This document shows, piece after piece, positions 24,241-32,476 of a stretch of 64,000 nt of DNA. A program made the translations under genes and the position numbers. The stretch comes from Solirubrobacterales bacterium (lineage in GTDB: Bacteria; Actinomycetota; Thermoleophilia; Solirubrobacterales; 70-9). Positions within the stretch are counted from its first letter, which is position 1; each line of letters starts with the position of its first letter. Below the pieces are notes generated by a model that was not told where the DNA came from, did not search any database, and saw only the letters and a list, made by a program, of their open reading frames with translations. The DNA lies in assembly GCA_021155855.1 (NCBI GenBank), contig JAJNAZ010000001.1:267380-331379 (forward strand). The letters run 5' to 3'.

Positions 24241-24705
24241 ATCGCCACCTGGATCCTCACCGGCTCGCTGGAGAACTTCCGCATCAACGTCGAGCGCGGC
24301 TTCGACGTGGTCGGGTTCAAGGAGCGTCGCCGCAACCAGGCGGCCGAGTTCGAGCCCGGTGACGAAATCGTCTTCTACATCACCGGCGTGCAGGCGTTCG
24401 GCGGCATCGCGCGGGTGCGGTCGGAGATGTTCGAGGACCGTGCGTCGATCTGGCCTCAGGGCCGCAAGAAGCATCCCGAGGACTACCCGTGGCGCGTCGA
24501 GGCCGAGCCGGTGGTGGTGCTCGACGAGGATGCCTTTGTGCCGGCGGAGTCGTTGCTCGATCAGCTCGAGCACGTTCGCAAGTGGCCGGCCGAGCACTGG
24601 CACCTCGCCTTCCAGGGTCAGCTGCGCAGCGTGTCGGAGGCCGATGCGGCCGTGCTCGGCGAGCGGATCGAAGCCGCCGCAGGCGCCGCCAGCCCGACCG
24701 GGTGA
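24241..24705 (+). CDS. EVE domain protein, apparent ATC start
   Basis: A 154-residue EVE (PUA-like) protein, a fold that reads modified bases in nucleic acids. The reading frame from 24241 gives IATWILTGSLENFRINVERGFDVVGFKERRRNQA, the complete conserved first strands of EVE domains, followed by PGDEIVFYITGVQAFGGIARV and WPAEHWHLAFQGQLR. No ATG, GTG or TTG lies in frame before GTG 24307, and starting there would delete the first strand and helix. The ATC sits where a leaderless transcript would begin. Either ATC initiates, or the base call hides an ATG. The target base is unknown. Confidence 0.82.
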   Translation: MATWILTGSLENFRINVERGFDVVGFKERRRNQAAEFEPGDEIVFYITGVQAFGGIARVRSEMFEDRASIWPQGRKKHPEDYPWRVEAEPVVVLDEDAFVPAESLLDQLEHVRKWPAEHWHLAFQGQLRSVSEADAAVLGERIEAAAGAASPTG

Positions 24706-24723
24706 CCCACGAGCCCAACCCGG

Positions 24724-25107
24724 GTGATCCACGAGCGCCACTTCACGGTCGCCGAAGCGAACGCGCTCCTGAAGCGGGTGGAGCCGATGCTGCGCTCGCT
24801 GCGCGGCGCCCGCAACCGACTCACCGACGCCGAGGCGCACGAGGCGCTCGCCGGCGCGGCGCCCGGCAACGGCGGCGGCGACCCGGGCCGCAACGTCGGC
24901 GAGGCCTTCCTCGAGCTGCGCCGGCTGCTGCTCGAGTTGCAGGAGCTGGGGATCGTCGTTCGCGACATCGACCGCGGGCTGATCGACTTCCCGGCGATCC
25001 TCGAGGGCCGCGAGGTGTATCTGTGCTGGCAGCTCGACGAGCCGGCGCGGATCGTCTTCTGGCACGACCTCGAAGCGGGCTTCGCCGGCCGCCGGCCGCT
25101 CGACTGA
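24724..25107 (+). CDS. DUF2203 family protein
   Basis: A 127-residue helical protein. It matches the DUF2203 pattern: FTVAEANALLKRVEPMLRSL at the start, LGIVVRDIDRGLIDFPAILEGREVYLCWQLDEP in the middle and FWHDLEAGFAGRRPLD at the end. The function of the family is unknown. It starts at GTG 24724, 18 bp after the EVE stop, so the two probably share a transcript. The gap to the next (convergent) gene is 165 bp of GC-rich sequence with short inverted repeats but no clear terminator. Confidence 0.85.
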   Translation: MIHERHFTVAEANALLKRVEPMLRSLRGARNRLTDAEAHEALAGAAPGNGGGDPGRNVGEAFLELRRLLLELQELGIVVRDIDRGLIDFPAILEGREVYLCWQLDEPARIVFWHDLEAGFAGRRPLD

Positions 25108-25272
25108 AGGGCTCGCGAGGCCCGTTCACCCACTCGGGGGTGCAATGTTTAGGCGGCGCCGAGCCCGGGAACGCAGCGGGCGCCGGGTGGCGCGCGCCGG
25201 CGAACCCCCCAGCCGCGCGCGCAGCCGCCCGGCCTTCAGGCGCCGGCGGCCGCGGGCGCCCGGGCAAACCCG

Positions 25273-25677
25273 TCAACGAGGATCTTTGTTCGAGCCCAGC
25301 GCTGTGCGAACCAGCTCCCGATCATGCTCGTGTGAGAGCAGCTCGAGCGCCTCGGCAGGCGCGAGCCAGCGCAGCTCGTCGACCTCGTCGCCGGGCGCGA
25401 ACTCTCCTCCAAGCGGATGCATCAGCCACCAGCGCACGTACTTGAGGCGACCCTTGCCGACGCGATACCGCGATCGGCCGAGCTCCGGCCCGAGCTCGCA
25501 ACGCAGCCCGGTCTCCTCCTCGACCTCGCGGAGCGCCGCCTCGCTCCAGCCCTCGCCCTCGCTGAGCTTCCCCTTCGGCAGCGACCAGTCGTCGTGGCGT
25601 GGCCGGTGAACGACCGCGAGCTGCCGCCGACCGCCGGTCTCGCGGACCACCAGGCCGCCCGCCGCCCTGACGATCAT
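25273..25677 (-). CDS. NUDIX hydrolase
   Basis: A 134-residue NUDIX protein. The catalytic box is complete: G-x5-E-x7-REVEEETGL in LSEGEGWSEAALREVEEETGL. The flanking text (VVHRPRHDDWSLPKGKLSEGE and KYVRWWLM) resembles MutT/diadenosine-polyphosphate or 8-oxo-dGTP hydrolases; a phosphohistidine domain seen in some actinobacterial relatives is absent. The substrate is uncertain. The ATG overlaps the TGA of the threonine deaminase gene (ATGA), so it is translationally coupled to it. Confidence 0.9.
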   Translation of the reverse strand: MIVRAAGGLVVRETGGRRQLAVVHRPRHDDWSLPKGKLSEGEGWSEAALREVEEETGLRCELGPELGRSRYRVGKGRLKYVRWWLMHPLGGEFAPGDEVDELRWLAPAEALELLSHEHDRELVRTALGSNKDPR

Positions 25678-26906
25678 TCCGTGACGACCGAGAATCCCTG
25701 CTCGCGCACCGCGGCGACGATTTGCCCGCCGTGCTCCGGTCCGTCGGTCTGCAACACCAGCCGGACCCCGGTCTCGCGCACGTGCAGGTCCACCCCCTCG
25801 CGGATGTGGACCACGTCGAGCACGTTTGCGCCCTGCTCGGCGACCGTGCCGACCAGCCGGGCGAGCGCCCCGGGGCGGTCGGGAACGACGGTCGACAACA
25901 CCAGCCGGCGCCCGGATGCGGTCTCGCCGAGGCGGATGCACTCGACCAGGCGGGCCGCATCCACGTTTCCTCCGGACAAAAGCGCGCAGATCTCACCCTC
26001 GCCCGGGAGCTCGATCCGACCGGCGAGCAGCGCCGCGACCGAGGCCGCCCCGGCACCCTCGACGACCAGCTTCGAACGCTCGAGCAGGAGGACCATCGCC
26101 TGGGCGACGTCGTCGTCGGAGACGGTGACTACCTCGTCGACGAACTCCGAGACCAGCGGCAGGGTGAGCTCGCCCGGCCGCTTGACCGCGATCCCGTCAC
26201 AGATCGTGCTCGCCGCGCGGGCGCCGATCGGCCGGTGGGCCGCGAGCGATCTCGGGTACGGGGCACAGGCGTCGGACTGGACGCCGACGACCCGGACCAC
26301 GGGCAGCTTCGCCTTGACCGCGATCGCAACCCCGGCGGCCAGCGCACCCCCGCCGACCGCGACCACGACCAGGCGCGTCTCGGGTGCCTGGTCGGCGATC
26401 TCGAGCCCGACGGTGCCCTGGCCGGCGAGCACCACCGGGTCGTCGAAGGGATGGATCAGGATGAGCCCGTCGCACTCCGCCGCCTCGCCGGCCGCCGCCG
26501 CGGCGTCGTCGTAGGAGCCCGGCACCAGGCGGACCTCGCCGCCGTACCCGCGGACCGCCTCAACCTTCGCGATCGGAGCGTCCTCCGGCATGTAGAGGAC
26601 GGCGCGGGTGCCACGGGAGCGAGCGGCGACGGCGAGTGCCTGCGCGTGATTGCCGGCGCTCGCCGCGACCACCCCCGCGTCGAGCTCGCGTCGATTCAGC
26701 GCGGCGAGCCGATTCTGAGCGCCGCGGAGCTTGAACGAGCCCGTCCGCTGCAAGTTCTCGGCCTTGATCCGAACCGTCGCGCCGACCCGGCGCGAGATCT
26801 CGCCGGCGCTGAGGATCGGCGTCTGGCGCACCCCCCCGCGGATCGTCTCCGCAGCGCGCTCGATCTCGGTCAGCCCTACGGCTGCCGGCGTCCGAGTTGT
26901 GGCCAC
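25674..26906 (-). CDS. ilvA: Threonine ammonia-lyase with C-terminal ACT domain
   Basis: A 410-residue PLP enzyme that deaminates threonine to 2-oxobutanoate. Lys59 in TGSFKLRGAQNR carries PLP, SAGNHAQALA and VVAVGGGALAAGVA bind substrate and phosphate, and CALLSGGNVD is the family C-terminal signature. An ACT domain (VPDRPGALARLVGTVAEQGANVLDV) ends the protein, as in the compact catabolic/biosynthetic form. It starts at GTG 26906, with a TAGGCT box six bases before, 21 bp after the homogentisate dioxygenase stop. It can therefore be transcribed alone or with the tyrosine genes. Confidence 0.92.
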   Translation of the reverse strand: MATTRTPAAVGLTEIERAAETIRGGVRQTPILSAGEISRRVGATVRIKAENLQRTGSFKLRGAQNRLAALNRRELDAGVVAASAGNHAQALAVAARSRGTRAVLYMPEDAPIAKVEAVRGYGGEVRLVPGSYDDAAAAAGEAAECDGLILIHPFDDPVVLAGQGTVGLEIADQAPETRLVVVAVGGGALAAGVAIAVKAKLPVVRVVGVQSDACAPYPRSLAAHRPIGARAASTICDGIAVKRPGELTLPLVSEFVDEVVTVSDDDVAQAMVLLLERSKLVVEGAGAASVAALLAGRIELPGEGEICALLSGGNVDAARLVECIRLGETASGRRLVLSTVVPDRPGALARLVGTVAEQGANVLDVVHIREGVDLHVRETGVRLVLQTDGPEHGGQIVAAVREQGFSVVTE

Positions 26907-26912
26907 CGCACC

Positions 26913-26918
26913 AGCCTA
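26913..26918 (-). promoter_or_regulatory. Putative leaderless -10 box (TAGGCT) of ilvA
   Basis: Minus-strand TAGGCT lies six bases before GTG 26906, inside the 21-bp gap after the upstream gene. Confidence 0.45.
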
Positions 26919-26927
26919 GCCCCGGCG

Positions 26928-28112
26928 CTAGCCCGTGGTGCTCTCGGCGACCGGCGCGGGCGTCCCCTCCCGCCATGAGTAGGCGTACGCCGGGTCGTCG
27001 AGCGCGAGCGCGAATTCGGTCAGTCGCAGGGGACGAAAGGTGTCCCACATCACCGCCAGCTCCTCCGTCCGGCGCATGCCGAGAGCTTTCTCGACCAGGC
27101 CGGGCTGCGGGCCATGCGGTAGGCCCGAGGGGTGAACGGTGACCGAGCCCACCTCGATCCCCTTGCGACTGCCGAACTCACCCGAGACGTAGTAGATGAC
27201 CTCCTCCGACTGCAGGTTGGAGTGGTGGTACGGGAGCGGCACCGCCTCCGGGTCGTAGTCGAGCTCGCGCGGGCAGAACGAGCAGATGACGAAGTTCGGC
27301 CCCTGGAAGGTCTGATGCACCGGGGGCGGCAGGTGCAGGCGCCCCGTCCGCGGCTCGAAGTCGTGCACGTTGAAGGTGTACGGGTACACGTAGCCGTCCC
27401 AGCCGACGACGTCGAACGGGTGGTAGTCGAGCAGGTAGCGCTGCAGGCCGCCGCGGACGCGCACCGTGAGATCGAAGTCGCCGCTCTCGCGATGGGTCTC
27501 GAGCTCGGCCGGCGGATGGAAGTCCCGCTGCGAGAAGGGCGCCGACTCGAGCAGCTGGCCGTAGCGGTTGCGGTAGCGGTTCGGGGTCTCGATCTCCCCC
27601 GGGGTGTGAAAGACGAGCCAGGTCTGCGGGGTCTGGTCGAGCGCGAACCGGTAGGTGGTCCCGCGGGGGACGACGACGTAGTCGTGCTCGCGGAACGGCA
27701 ACGAGCCGAACACGGTCTCGAGCGCTCCCGATCCCTCGACGACGAAGAACACCTCGTCTCCCTCGCCGTCGCGGAAGAAGCACTCGGTCTCGGTGGTCGG
27801 ACGGCAGAGCGAGACCTCGATGTCGGAGTTCCACATCAAGCAGCGGCGACCGCTGATCGGGTCACCGCCCGGATCGGTCGGACCGGTGGCCAGATGGCGA
27901 TGGACGTGCGCGTCGGGGACCCACTCGAGGTGCTCGATCGGGGTGAACTCGCGCGCCTCCGCGATCCGGCACGGCGACTCGAGGTGGTAGAGGATCGACT
28001 CGTTGCCGGAAAAGCCCTCGTAGCCCATCACCTCCTCGACCAGCAGGCGGCCATTGGTCCGGAACTGGGTGTGGCGCTTTCTGGGAACGTCGCCGAGCTT
28101 GTGGTACCGCAT
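26928..28112 (-). CDS. hmgA: Homogentisate 1,2-dioxygenase
   Basis: A 394-residue non-haem iron dioxygenase opening the ring of homogentisate to maleylacetoacetate. The long HGD N-terminal beta region is followed by the iron-site end: LPPPVHQTFQGPNFVICSFCPRELDYDPEAVPLPYHHSNLQSEEVIYYVSGEF with two conserved His and Glu, then VTVHPSGLPHGPQPG. Its ATG overlaps the TGA of the 4-hydroxyphenylpyruvate dioxygenase (TGATG), so the two enzymes of tyrosine breakdown are made together. Confidence 0.93.
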   Translation of the reverse strand: MRYHKLGDVPRKRHTQFRTNGRLLVEEVMGYEGFSGNESILYHLESPCRIAEAREFTPIEHLEWVPDAHVHRHLATGPTDPGGDPISGRRCLMWNSDIEVSLCRPTTETECFFRDGEGDEVFFVVEGSGALETVFGSLPFREHDYVVVPRGTTYRFALDQTPQTWLVFHTPGEIETPNRYRNRYGQLLESAPFSQRDFHPPAELETHRESGDFDLTVRVRGGLQRYLLDYHPFDVVGWDGYVYPYTFNVHDFEPRTGRLHLPPPVHQTFQGPNFVICSFCPRELDYDPEAVPLPYHHSNLQSEEVIYYVSGEFGSRKGIEVGSVTVHPSGLPHGPQPGLVEKALGMRRTEELAVMWDTFRPLRLTEFALALDDPAYAYSWREGTPAPVAESTTG

Positions 28113-29233
28113 CAGAGGTTGCCCCTCCTCTCCTGCTCTCTCTCGATCGCCTCGAACAGTGCCTTGAAATTCCCCTCGCCGAAGCCGCGGGCGCCGTGTC
28201 GCTCGATCACCTCGAGGAAGACCGTGGGCCGGTCGCCGATCGTCTGGGTGAAGATCTGCAGCAGGTAGCCCTCGTCGTCACGATCGGCGAGGATGCCGAG
28301 CTCGCGCAGATCGGCGAGGTCCTCGTCGATCTCACCGATCCGGCCCGGCAGCTCCTCGTAGTAGCTCTCAGGGGTGGAGAGGAAACGCACCCCGCGATCC
28401 CGCAGCTCCTTCACCGTGGCGACGATGTCGGTGGTCGCCAGAGCGATGTGCTGGGCCCCTGGGCCGCCGTAGTACTCGAGATACTCCTCGATCTGGGACT
28501 TGCGCTTGCCCTCGGCGGGCTCGTTGATCGGGAACTTGACCCGGCCCTTGCCGTCGGTCATCACCTTCGACATCAGCGCCGAGTACTCGGTGCCGATGTC
28601 CTCGTCGGTGAAATGGATCATCTCGGTCATCCCGAAGACCCGCTCGTAGTAGCCGACCCACTCGTCGAGCCGGCCGAGCTCGACGTTGCCGACGACGTGG
28701 TCGATGCCGACGAAAATCCCCGCGTCCTCGGCCGGCTCCGCGGCGGCGAACCCGGGCAGGAACGCGCCCTCATAGCCGTTGCGCTCGACGAAGGTGTGCA
28801 AGGTGTCGCCGTAGGTGGCGATCGTCGCCATCCGCACCGTGCCGTCGTCGTCGCTCTCCTCCCACGGCTCGCGCACGCCGAGGGCGCCGTGCTGGACGGC
28901 GTAGCGGTAGGCGTGCTCGGCGTCGGGGACCGACAGCGCGATCACCCGCACGCCGTCGCCGTGCGCGGCGACGTGGCGGGCGATGTCGCTGGTGCCGAGC
29001 AGTGGTGCGGTGAGCACGAAGCGCACCCGCCCCTGCTCGACCACGTGCGAGGCGCGATCGCGGACCCCCGTCTCCAGCCCCGCGTAGGCGGAGCGGCGAA
29101 AGCCGAGTGCGTGGGTGAACCAGTGCGCCGCGTGGGTCGCATTCCCCACGTACAGCTCGACATGGTCGATGCCGTGCAGCGGCATCTCGTCGGCTGCCGT
29201 CGCGTCCGGTTTCGCGGCCGTCTCGATCGCCAT
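28112..29233 (-). CDS. hpd: 4-hydroxyphenylpyruvate dioxygenase
   Basis: A 373-residue iron dioxygenase converting 4-hydroxyphenylpyruvate to homogentisate. The iron ligands are recognisable as His in FVGIDHVVGNVE, His in GAQHIALATTDIV and Glu in TVFLEVIERHGARGFGEGNF. LLQIFTQTIGDRPTVFLEVIER is a strong family signature. An N-terminal vicinal-oxygen-chelate half (GIDHVELYVGNATHAAHWFT) precedes it. ATG 29233 follows a GGAGAGGAG ribosome site; the open frame beyond it is antisense to the regulator. It is the first gene of the tyrosine operon, divergent from an Lrp/AsnC regulator. Confidence 0.95.
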   Translation of the reverse strand: MAIETAAKPDATAADEMPLHGIDHVELYVGNATHAAHWFTHALGFRRSAYAGLETGVRDRASHVVEQGRVRFVLTAPLLGTSDIARHVAAHGDGVRVIALSVPDAEHAYRYAVQHGALGVREPWEESDDDGTVRMATIATYGDTLHTFVERNGYEGAFLPGFAAAEPAEDAGIFVGIDHVVGNVELGRLDEWVGYYERVFGMTEMIHFTDEDIGTEYSALMSKVMTDGKGRVKFPINEPAEGKRKSQIEEYLEYYGGPGAQHIALATTDIVATVKELRDRGVRFLSTPESYYEELPGRIGEIDEDLADLRELGILADRDDEGYLLQIFTQTIGDRPTVFLEVIERHGARGFGEGNFKALFEAIEREQERRGNL

Positions 29234-29338
29234 CTCGCTCCTCTCCTTGCCTGATCCAGCGTTGCCCTTTATGGTTACCCGCAAGGAGCGGTTGCTCAAG
29301 CGCGAATCATTGCGTCCTGGGCCCCGTCGCTCGCCCAC

Positions 29339-29797
29339 ATGGACGGAATCGACCACCGAATCGTTGCGCTGCTGCGGGAGAACGCCCGGCGCTCGTTCCA
29401 GGACATCGGCGGACGCGTCGCGCTGTCCGCTCCGGCGGTCAAGCGGCGGGTGGACCGGCTCGAGCGCGACGGCGTCATCCGGGGCTACTCGGCCAACGTC
29501 GACCCGTCCGCGATCGGCTGGAACACGCACGCCTTCGTCGAGCTCTTCTGCGAGGGAAGGATGTCGGGCGAGGAGGTTCGGACCGCGGTCGGCGAGCACC
29601 CCGAGGTCGAGGCCGCGTACACGATCGCCGGCGGGCCGAGCGCGATCCTGCACGTGCGCGCCTCCGACACGCAACACCTGGAGCAGGCGCTGGAGCGGAT
29701 CCGCGAGACCGAGGGCGTGATCCGGACCGAGACCCAGGTCGTGCTCTCGACCCTGTTCGAGCGCCCGGTGGCGAACGGCAAGGGACCACAGACGTGA
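29339..29797 (+). CDS. Lrp/AsnC family transcriptional regulator
   Basis: A 152-residue regulator. The N-terminal helix-turn-helix is DGIDHRIVALLRENARRSFQDIGGRVALSAPAVKRRVDRLERDGVIRGYSANVDP, followed by an AsnC ligand domain (HAFVELFCEG, AYTIAGGPSAILHVRASDTQHLEQALERI). Its position divergent from hpd with 105 bp between makes it the likely controller of tyrosine catabolism, perhaps responding to an aromatic amino acid; the ligand is inferred. A 9-bp perfect hairpin follows the gene. Confidence 0.9.
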   Translation: MDGIDHRIVALLRENARRSFQDIGGRVALSAPAVKRRVDRLERDGVIRGYSANVDPSAIGWNTHAFVELFCEGRMSGEEVRTAVGEHPEVEAAYTIAGGPSAILHVRASDTQHLEQALERIRETEGVIRTETQVVLSTLFERPVANGKGPQT

Positions 29798-29844
29798 GCT
29801 TGCCGACCACCCCGCCGCCCCCGGATGCGGAAGCACCATCAATT

Positions 29845-29865
29845 GCCCGCGGCGTAGCCGCGGGC
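29845..29865 (+). terminator. Perfect 9-bp hairpin between the regulator and ATP-grasp genes
   Basis: GCCCGCGGC and GCCGCGGGC flank a GTA loop. There is no T tract, so it may be a factor-dependent terminator or an RNA structure ahead of the ribosome site (GAGGAGG, about 29887) of the ATP-grasp gene. Confidence 0.45.
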
Positions 29866-29903
29866 CAGAGGTTCGGGGCGAGAGCAGAGGAGGCGGCGGG
29901 CGG

Positions 29904-31313
29904 TTGTTAGATCACGCCGCCGACCTGAAGCTCCAGCACCTGGTCGAGCTCTCGAAGCTGGGCGACGGCTGTGCCGCGATCGAGGGCGAGATCGAGGAGT
30001 GGCTCGCCGACCACGACGTCGTCTTCGCCGAGCGCACGATCCCGTTCGTGCTCATGCCCCACTTCGTCTCACCCGGTCAGGCGCGCCGGGTGCGCCGTGC
30101 GGTCGAGTGCCTGTGCCGCGTCCTCGACCGTTTCTGCGACGCCTATCCGACGGATGAGCGCCTGCGCTCCGAGCTCGACCTGCCCTCGTTCGAGGATTCG
30201 CTCGTCCGCGTCGACCCCGGCTACGACCGGCCGCTGCGAATCTGCCGCCTGGACGCCTTTCTGATCGGCGACCGGGTGCGCTTCCTCGAGTTCAACGCCG
30301 ACTCTCCCGCCGGCATCGGCTACACCGACGTGCTCGCCGAGGGACTGCGGAGGGCGATCACCCTCCCCAGCGTCGAGGCCGAGTTCGAGACCTCCTATGC
30401 GCCGATGCTGCCGCTGCTGATCGACACCCTCGGCGACGCCTACGCGCAGCTTCGCGCCACGCGCCGCCGCCAGCTTCCCGAGCGGCCCCGCATGGCGCTG
30501 GTCGATCTCCCTCGGAGCCCGTCTGTGCCCGAGTTCCGGATCGTCTGTGGCGCCGCCGGCGAGGCGGGCATCGACGCGGTCTGGACGACCACCGAGGAGC
30601 TCGACTACGACGGGTCGGCGCTGCGGGCGAGCGGCGAGCGCGTCGACCTCGTCTATCGCCGGGCGCTCGTCGACGACCTCGCCGAGGGCGACCTGACCGC
30701 CGCCTATCGCGACGGGCGCGTCTGCGTCGTCAACCCGCCGCGCGCCCGGGTCGCCAACAACAAGAAGCTCTTCGCCCTGCTCGGCGACCCCCGATTCGCC
30801 GATTTGGTCTCCTCCGGGGAGGCGGAGCTGATCGCCGAGACGGTGCCCTGGACACGGATCCTGCGCGAGGGTCGCGCCACCTATGGTGAGTGGACGATCG
30901 ACCTGCTCGACTTCACCTCCGACAACCGCGAGCGGCTGGTGCTCAAGCCGGCCTCGGAGTACGGCGGCCACGGGGTCGCGCTCGGGATCGAGACCGAGCA
31001 GGCCGAGTGGGACCGGATCATCGGCGAGCACGCCGAGCGCGCCGACTTCATCGTCCAGGAATACGTCCCGATCCCCGAGGAGATGTTCCCGACGATCGAG
31101 GACGGCCATGTGCAGATGCGGCTCAAGCGCTTCAACATCAACCCGTTCGCGCTCGGCGGGCGCTACGCCGGGATGATCACCCGGATCTCCGATCAGGCGG
31201 TGATCAACGTCTCCGCCGGTGGCGGCCTCTTGCCGAGCGTCGTCGGCCGCCACCGCCGCAGGCTGATGGCCGAGGAACCGGGGGATCGAGAGGAGGCCCA
31301 TGCTCAGCCATGA
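29904..31313 (+). CDS. ATP-grasp ligase, glutathionylspermidine-synthase-like
   Basis: A 469-residue probable carboxylate-amine ligase. Features in order: DAFLIGDRVRFLEFNADSPAGIGYTDVL near residues 117-145, like the EFNADTP block of glutathionylspermidine synthases; VVNPPRARVANNKKLFALLGD near residues 275-295; the ATP-binding strand ERLVLKPASEYGGHGVALG near residues 340-360; FIVQEYVP; and INVSAGGGLLPSVVG near residue 435. It starts at TTG 29904 after an AGAGGAGGCGG ribosome site. Its end overlaps the next gene by 14 bp. The substrates are unknown; a peptide or polyamine amide bond is the family expectation. Confidence 0.72.
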   Translation: MLDHAADLKLQHLVELSKLGDGCAAIEGEIEEWLADHDVVFAERTIPFVLMPHFVSPGQARRVRRAVECLCRVLDRFCDAYPTDERLRSELDLPSFEDSLVRVDPGYDRPLRICRLDAFLIGDRVRFLEFNADSPAGIGYTDVLAEGLRRAITLPSVEAEFETSYAPMLPLLIDTLGDAYAQLRATRRRQLPERPRMALVDLPRSPSVPEFRIVCGAAGEAGIDAVWTTTEELDYDGSALRASGERVDLVYRRALVDDLAEGDLTAAYRDGRVCVVNPPRARVANNKKLFALLGDPRFADLVSSGEAELIAETVPWTRILREGRATYGEWTIDLLDFTSDNRERLVLKPASEYGGHGVALGIETEQAEWDRIIGEHAERADFIVQEYVPIPEEMFPTIEDGHVQMRLKRFNINPFALGGRYAGMITRISDQAVINVSAGGGLLPSVVGRHRRRLMAEEPGDREEAHAQP

Positions 31314-32475
31314 ACCGCTCCGACGCGGTTACGACGTCGACGACAACGCGATCAGGTTCTCGAACTACTTTCACGTCCTTCGCGAGCTCGTGCACTTCTC
31401 CAACGGCTGGCTGCCGCTGGCGCCCGAGTTCGAGACCAAGTACCGCCTCGGCGATCATTTGCACGACGACGCGCGCGCCATCTCGAAGGTCAAGCGGCGC
31501 CTGTATGAGCTCCGTCACCCGAGCGAGTACCCCGGCGCGCCGGGCCCCGAGCTGAACGCGTTTCTCGACCGGATCGCCGGCGCCGGGTCGCCGGAGGAAC
31601 ACCTGGCGATCGCCTACGGCGAGGCAAAGCCGGCACTGGTCGAGGCGATCGAGGTTCACTTGGGCACGCTCGACCCGGTCACCGACGAGCCCTCACTGCG
31701 ACTGCTGACACAGCTCCACCAACGCCAGGCCCACCACATCGCCGAGCTCGCTCCGGCGCCCCGCTCGCGCAACCAGCAGCGAGCGGCGACCAAGCTCGGG
31801 TCGCTCCCGATCGACCTCAAGGCTCCCGCGCGCGAATTGCGCCTCCTCCCCCCGCTCGAGGAGCCCGCCCGTGACGACTTCGTCGAGGTGACCGCCGACG
31901 GCGATCCGTTCCTGTCGGACGAGCTCTACGTCAACGACCCGGATGAGAACCACGTTCCGGTCGAGCCCGAGGAGCAGCGCCACTTCTTCCACGGGCTGAT
32001 GGACGCGGAGCTGTGCGCCGCCGAGCTGATGGCGCGCAACTCGCACGAGCACCCGGAGATGCCCTGGGACTTCCACGTCGACATGGCGCGCCAGACCTGG
32101 GACGAGGTCCGCCACGCGCGCGTGCACGAGATCCTGATGCCGACCGAGCTCGGCTGCGCCTGGGGCGACTACCCGATCGGCTTCGGCTATTTCCGGTCGA
32201 TCTACGAGCGCGATCTGCTCGACCGCCTGGCGCTGTTCAACTCGACCTCCGAGCAGAAGGCGATGTGGCGCCACTCACACCGGCGCAAGATCCTGGTCGA
32301 CCGCGGCCAGGCGACGATCGCGAAGGTGTTCGACTACCTGCTCGCCGACGAGGTCCCGCACGTCCACAACGGCGTTCGCTGGGGCACCTATCTGATCGAC
32401 GGCGACGAGAGGGCCTACCGGGCGTACGTGCGCGAGCTGCGGGAAGGCCTCGACCGGACCGGGGCCCCGAGTTGA
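31300..32475 (+). CDS. Ferritin-like diiron protein (DUF455-like)
   Basis: A 391-residue helical protein. The C-terminal half holds a ferritin-type diiron site: Glu in HGLMDAELCAAELMARNS (about residues 232-249), DEVRHARVHEIL (ExxH, residues 268-279) and LLADEVPHVHNGVRWG (E351, H354). The pattern resembles DUF455/MiaE-related oxidases. The N-terminal part (FSNYFHVLRELVHFSNGWLPLAPEFETKYRLGDHLHDDARAISKVKRRLYEL) has no known function. It overlaps the ATP-grasp gene by 14 bp, so the two products likely act in one pathway: ligation, then oxidation or hydroxylation (inference). Confidence 0.72.
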   Translation: MLSHEPLRRGYDVDDNAIRFSNYFHVLRELVHFSNGWLPLAPEFETKYRLGDHLHDDARAISKVKRRLYELRHPSEYPGAPGPELNAFLDRIAGAGSPEEHLAIAYGEAKPALVEAIEVHLGTLDPVTDEPSLRLLTQLHQRQAHHIAELAPAPRSRNQQRAATKLGSLPIDLKAPARELRLLPPLEEPARDDFVEVTADGDPFLSDELYVNDPDENHVPVEPEEQRHFFHGLMDAELCAAELMARNSHEHPEMPWDFHVDMARQTWDEVRHARVHEILMPTELGCAWGDYPIGFGYFRSIYERDLLDRLALFNSTSEQKAMWRHSHRRKILVDRGQATIAKVFDYLLADEVPHVHNGVRWGTYLIDGDERAYRAYVRELREGLDRTGAPS

Positions 32476-32476
32476 T

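Noticed and set aside
25108..25272. Arg-rich reading frame and GC-rich inverted repeats between DUF2203 and NUDIX genes
   Set aside because: The frame (MFRRRRARERSGRR...) runs antisense into the NUDIX gene and has no codon preference of its own. The repeats are irregular; I see no defined RNA or terminator.
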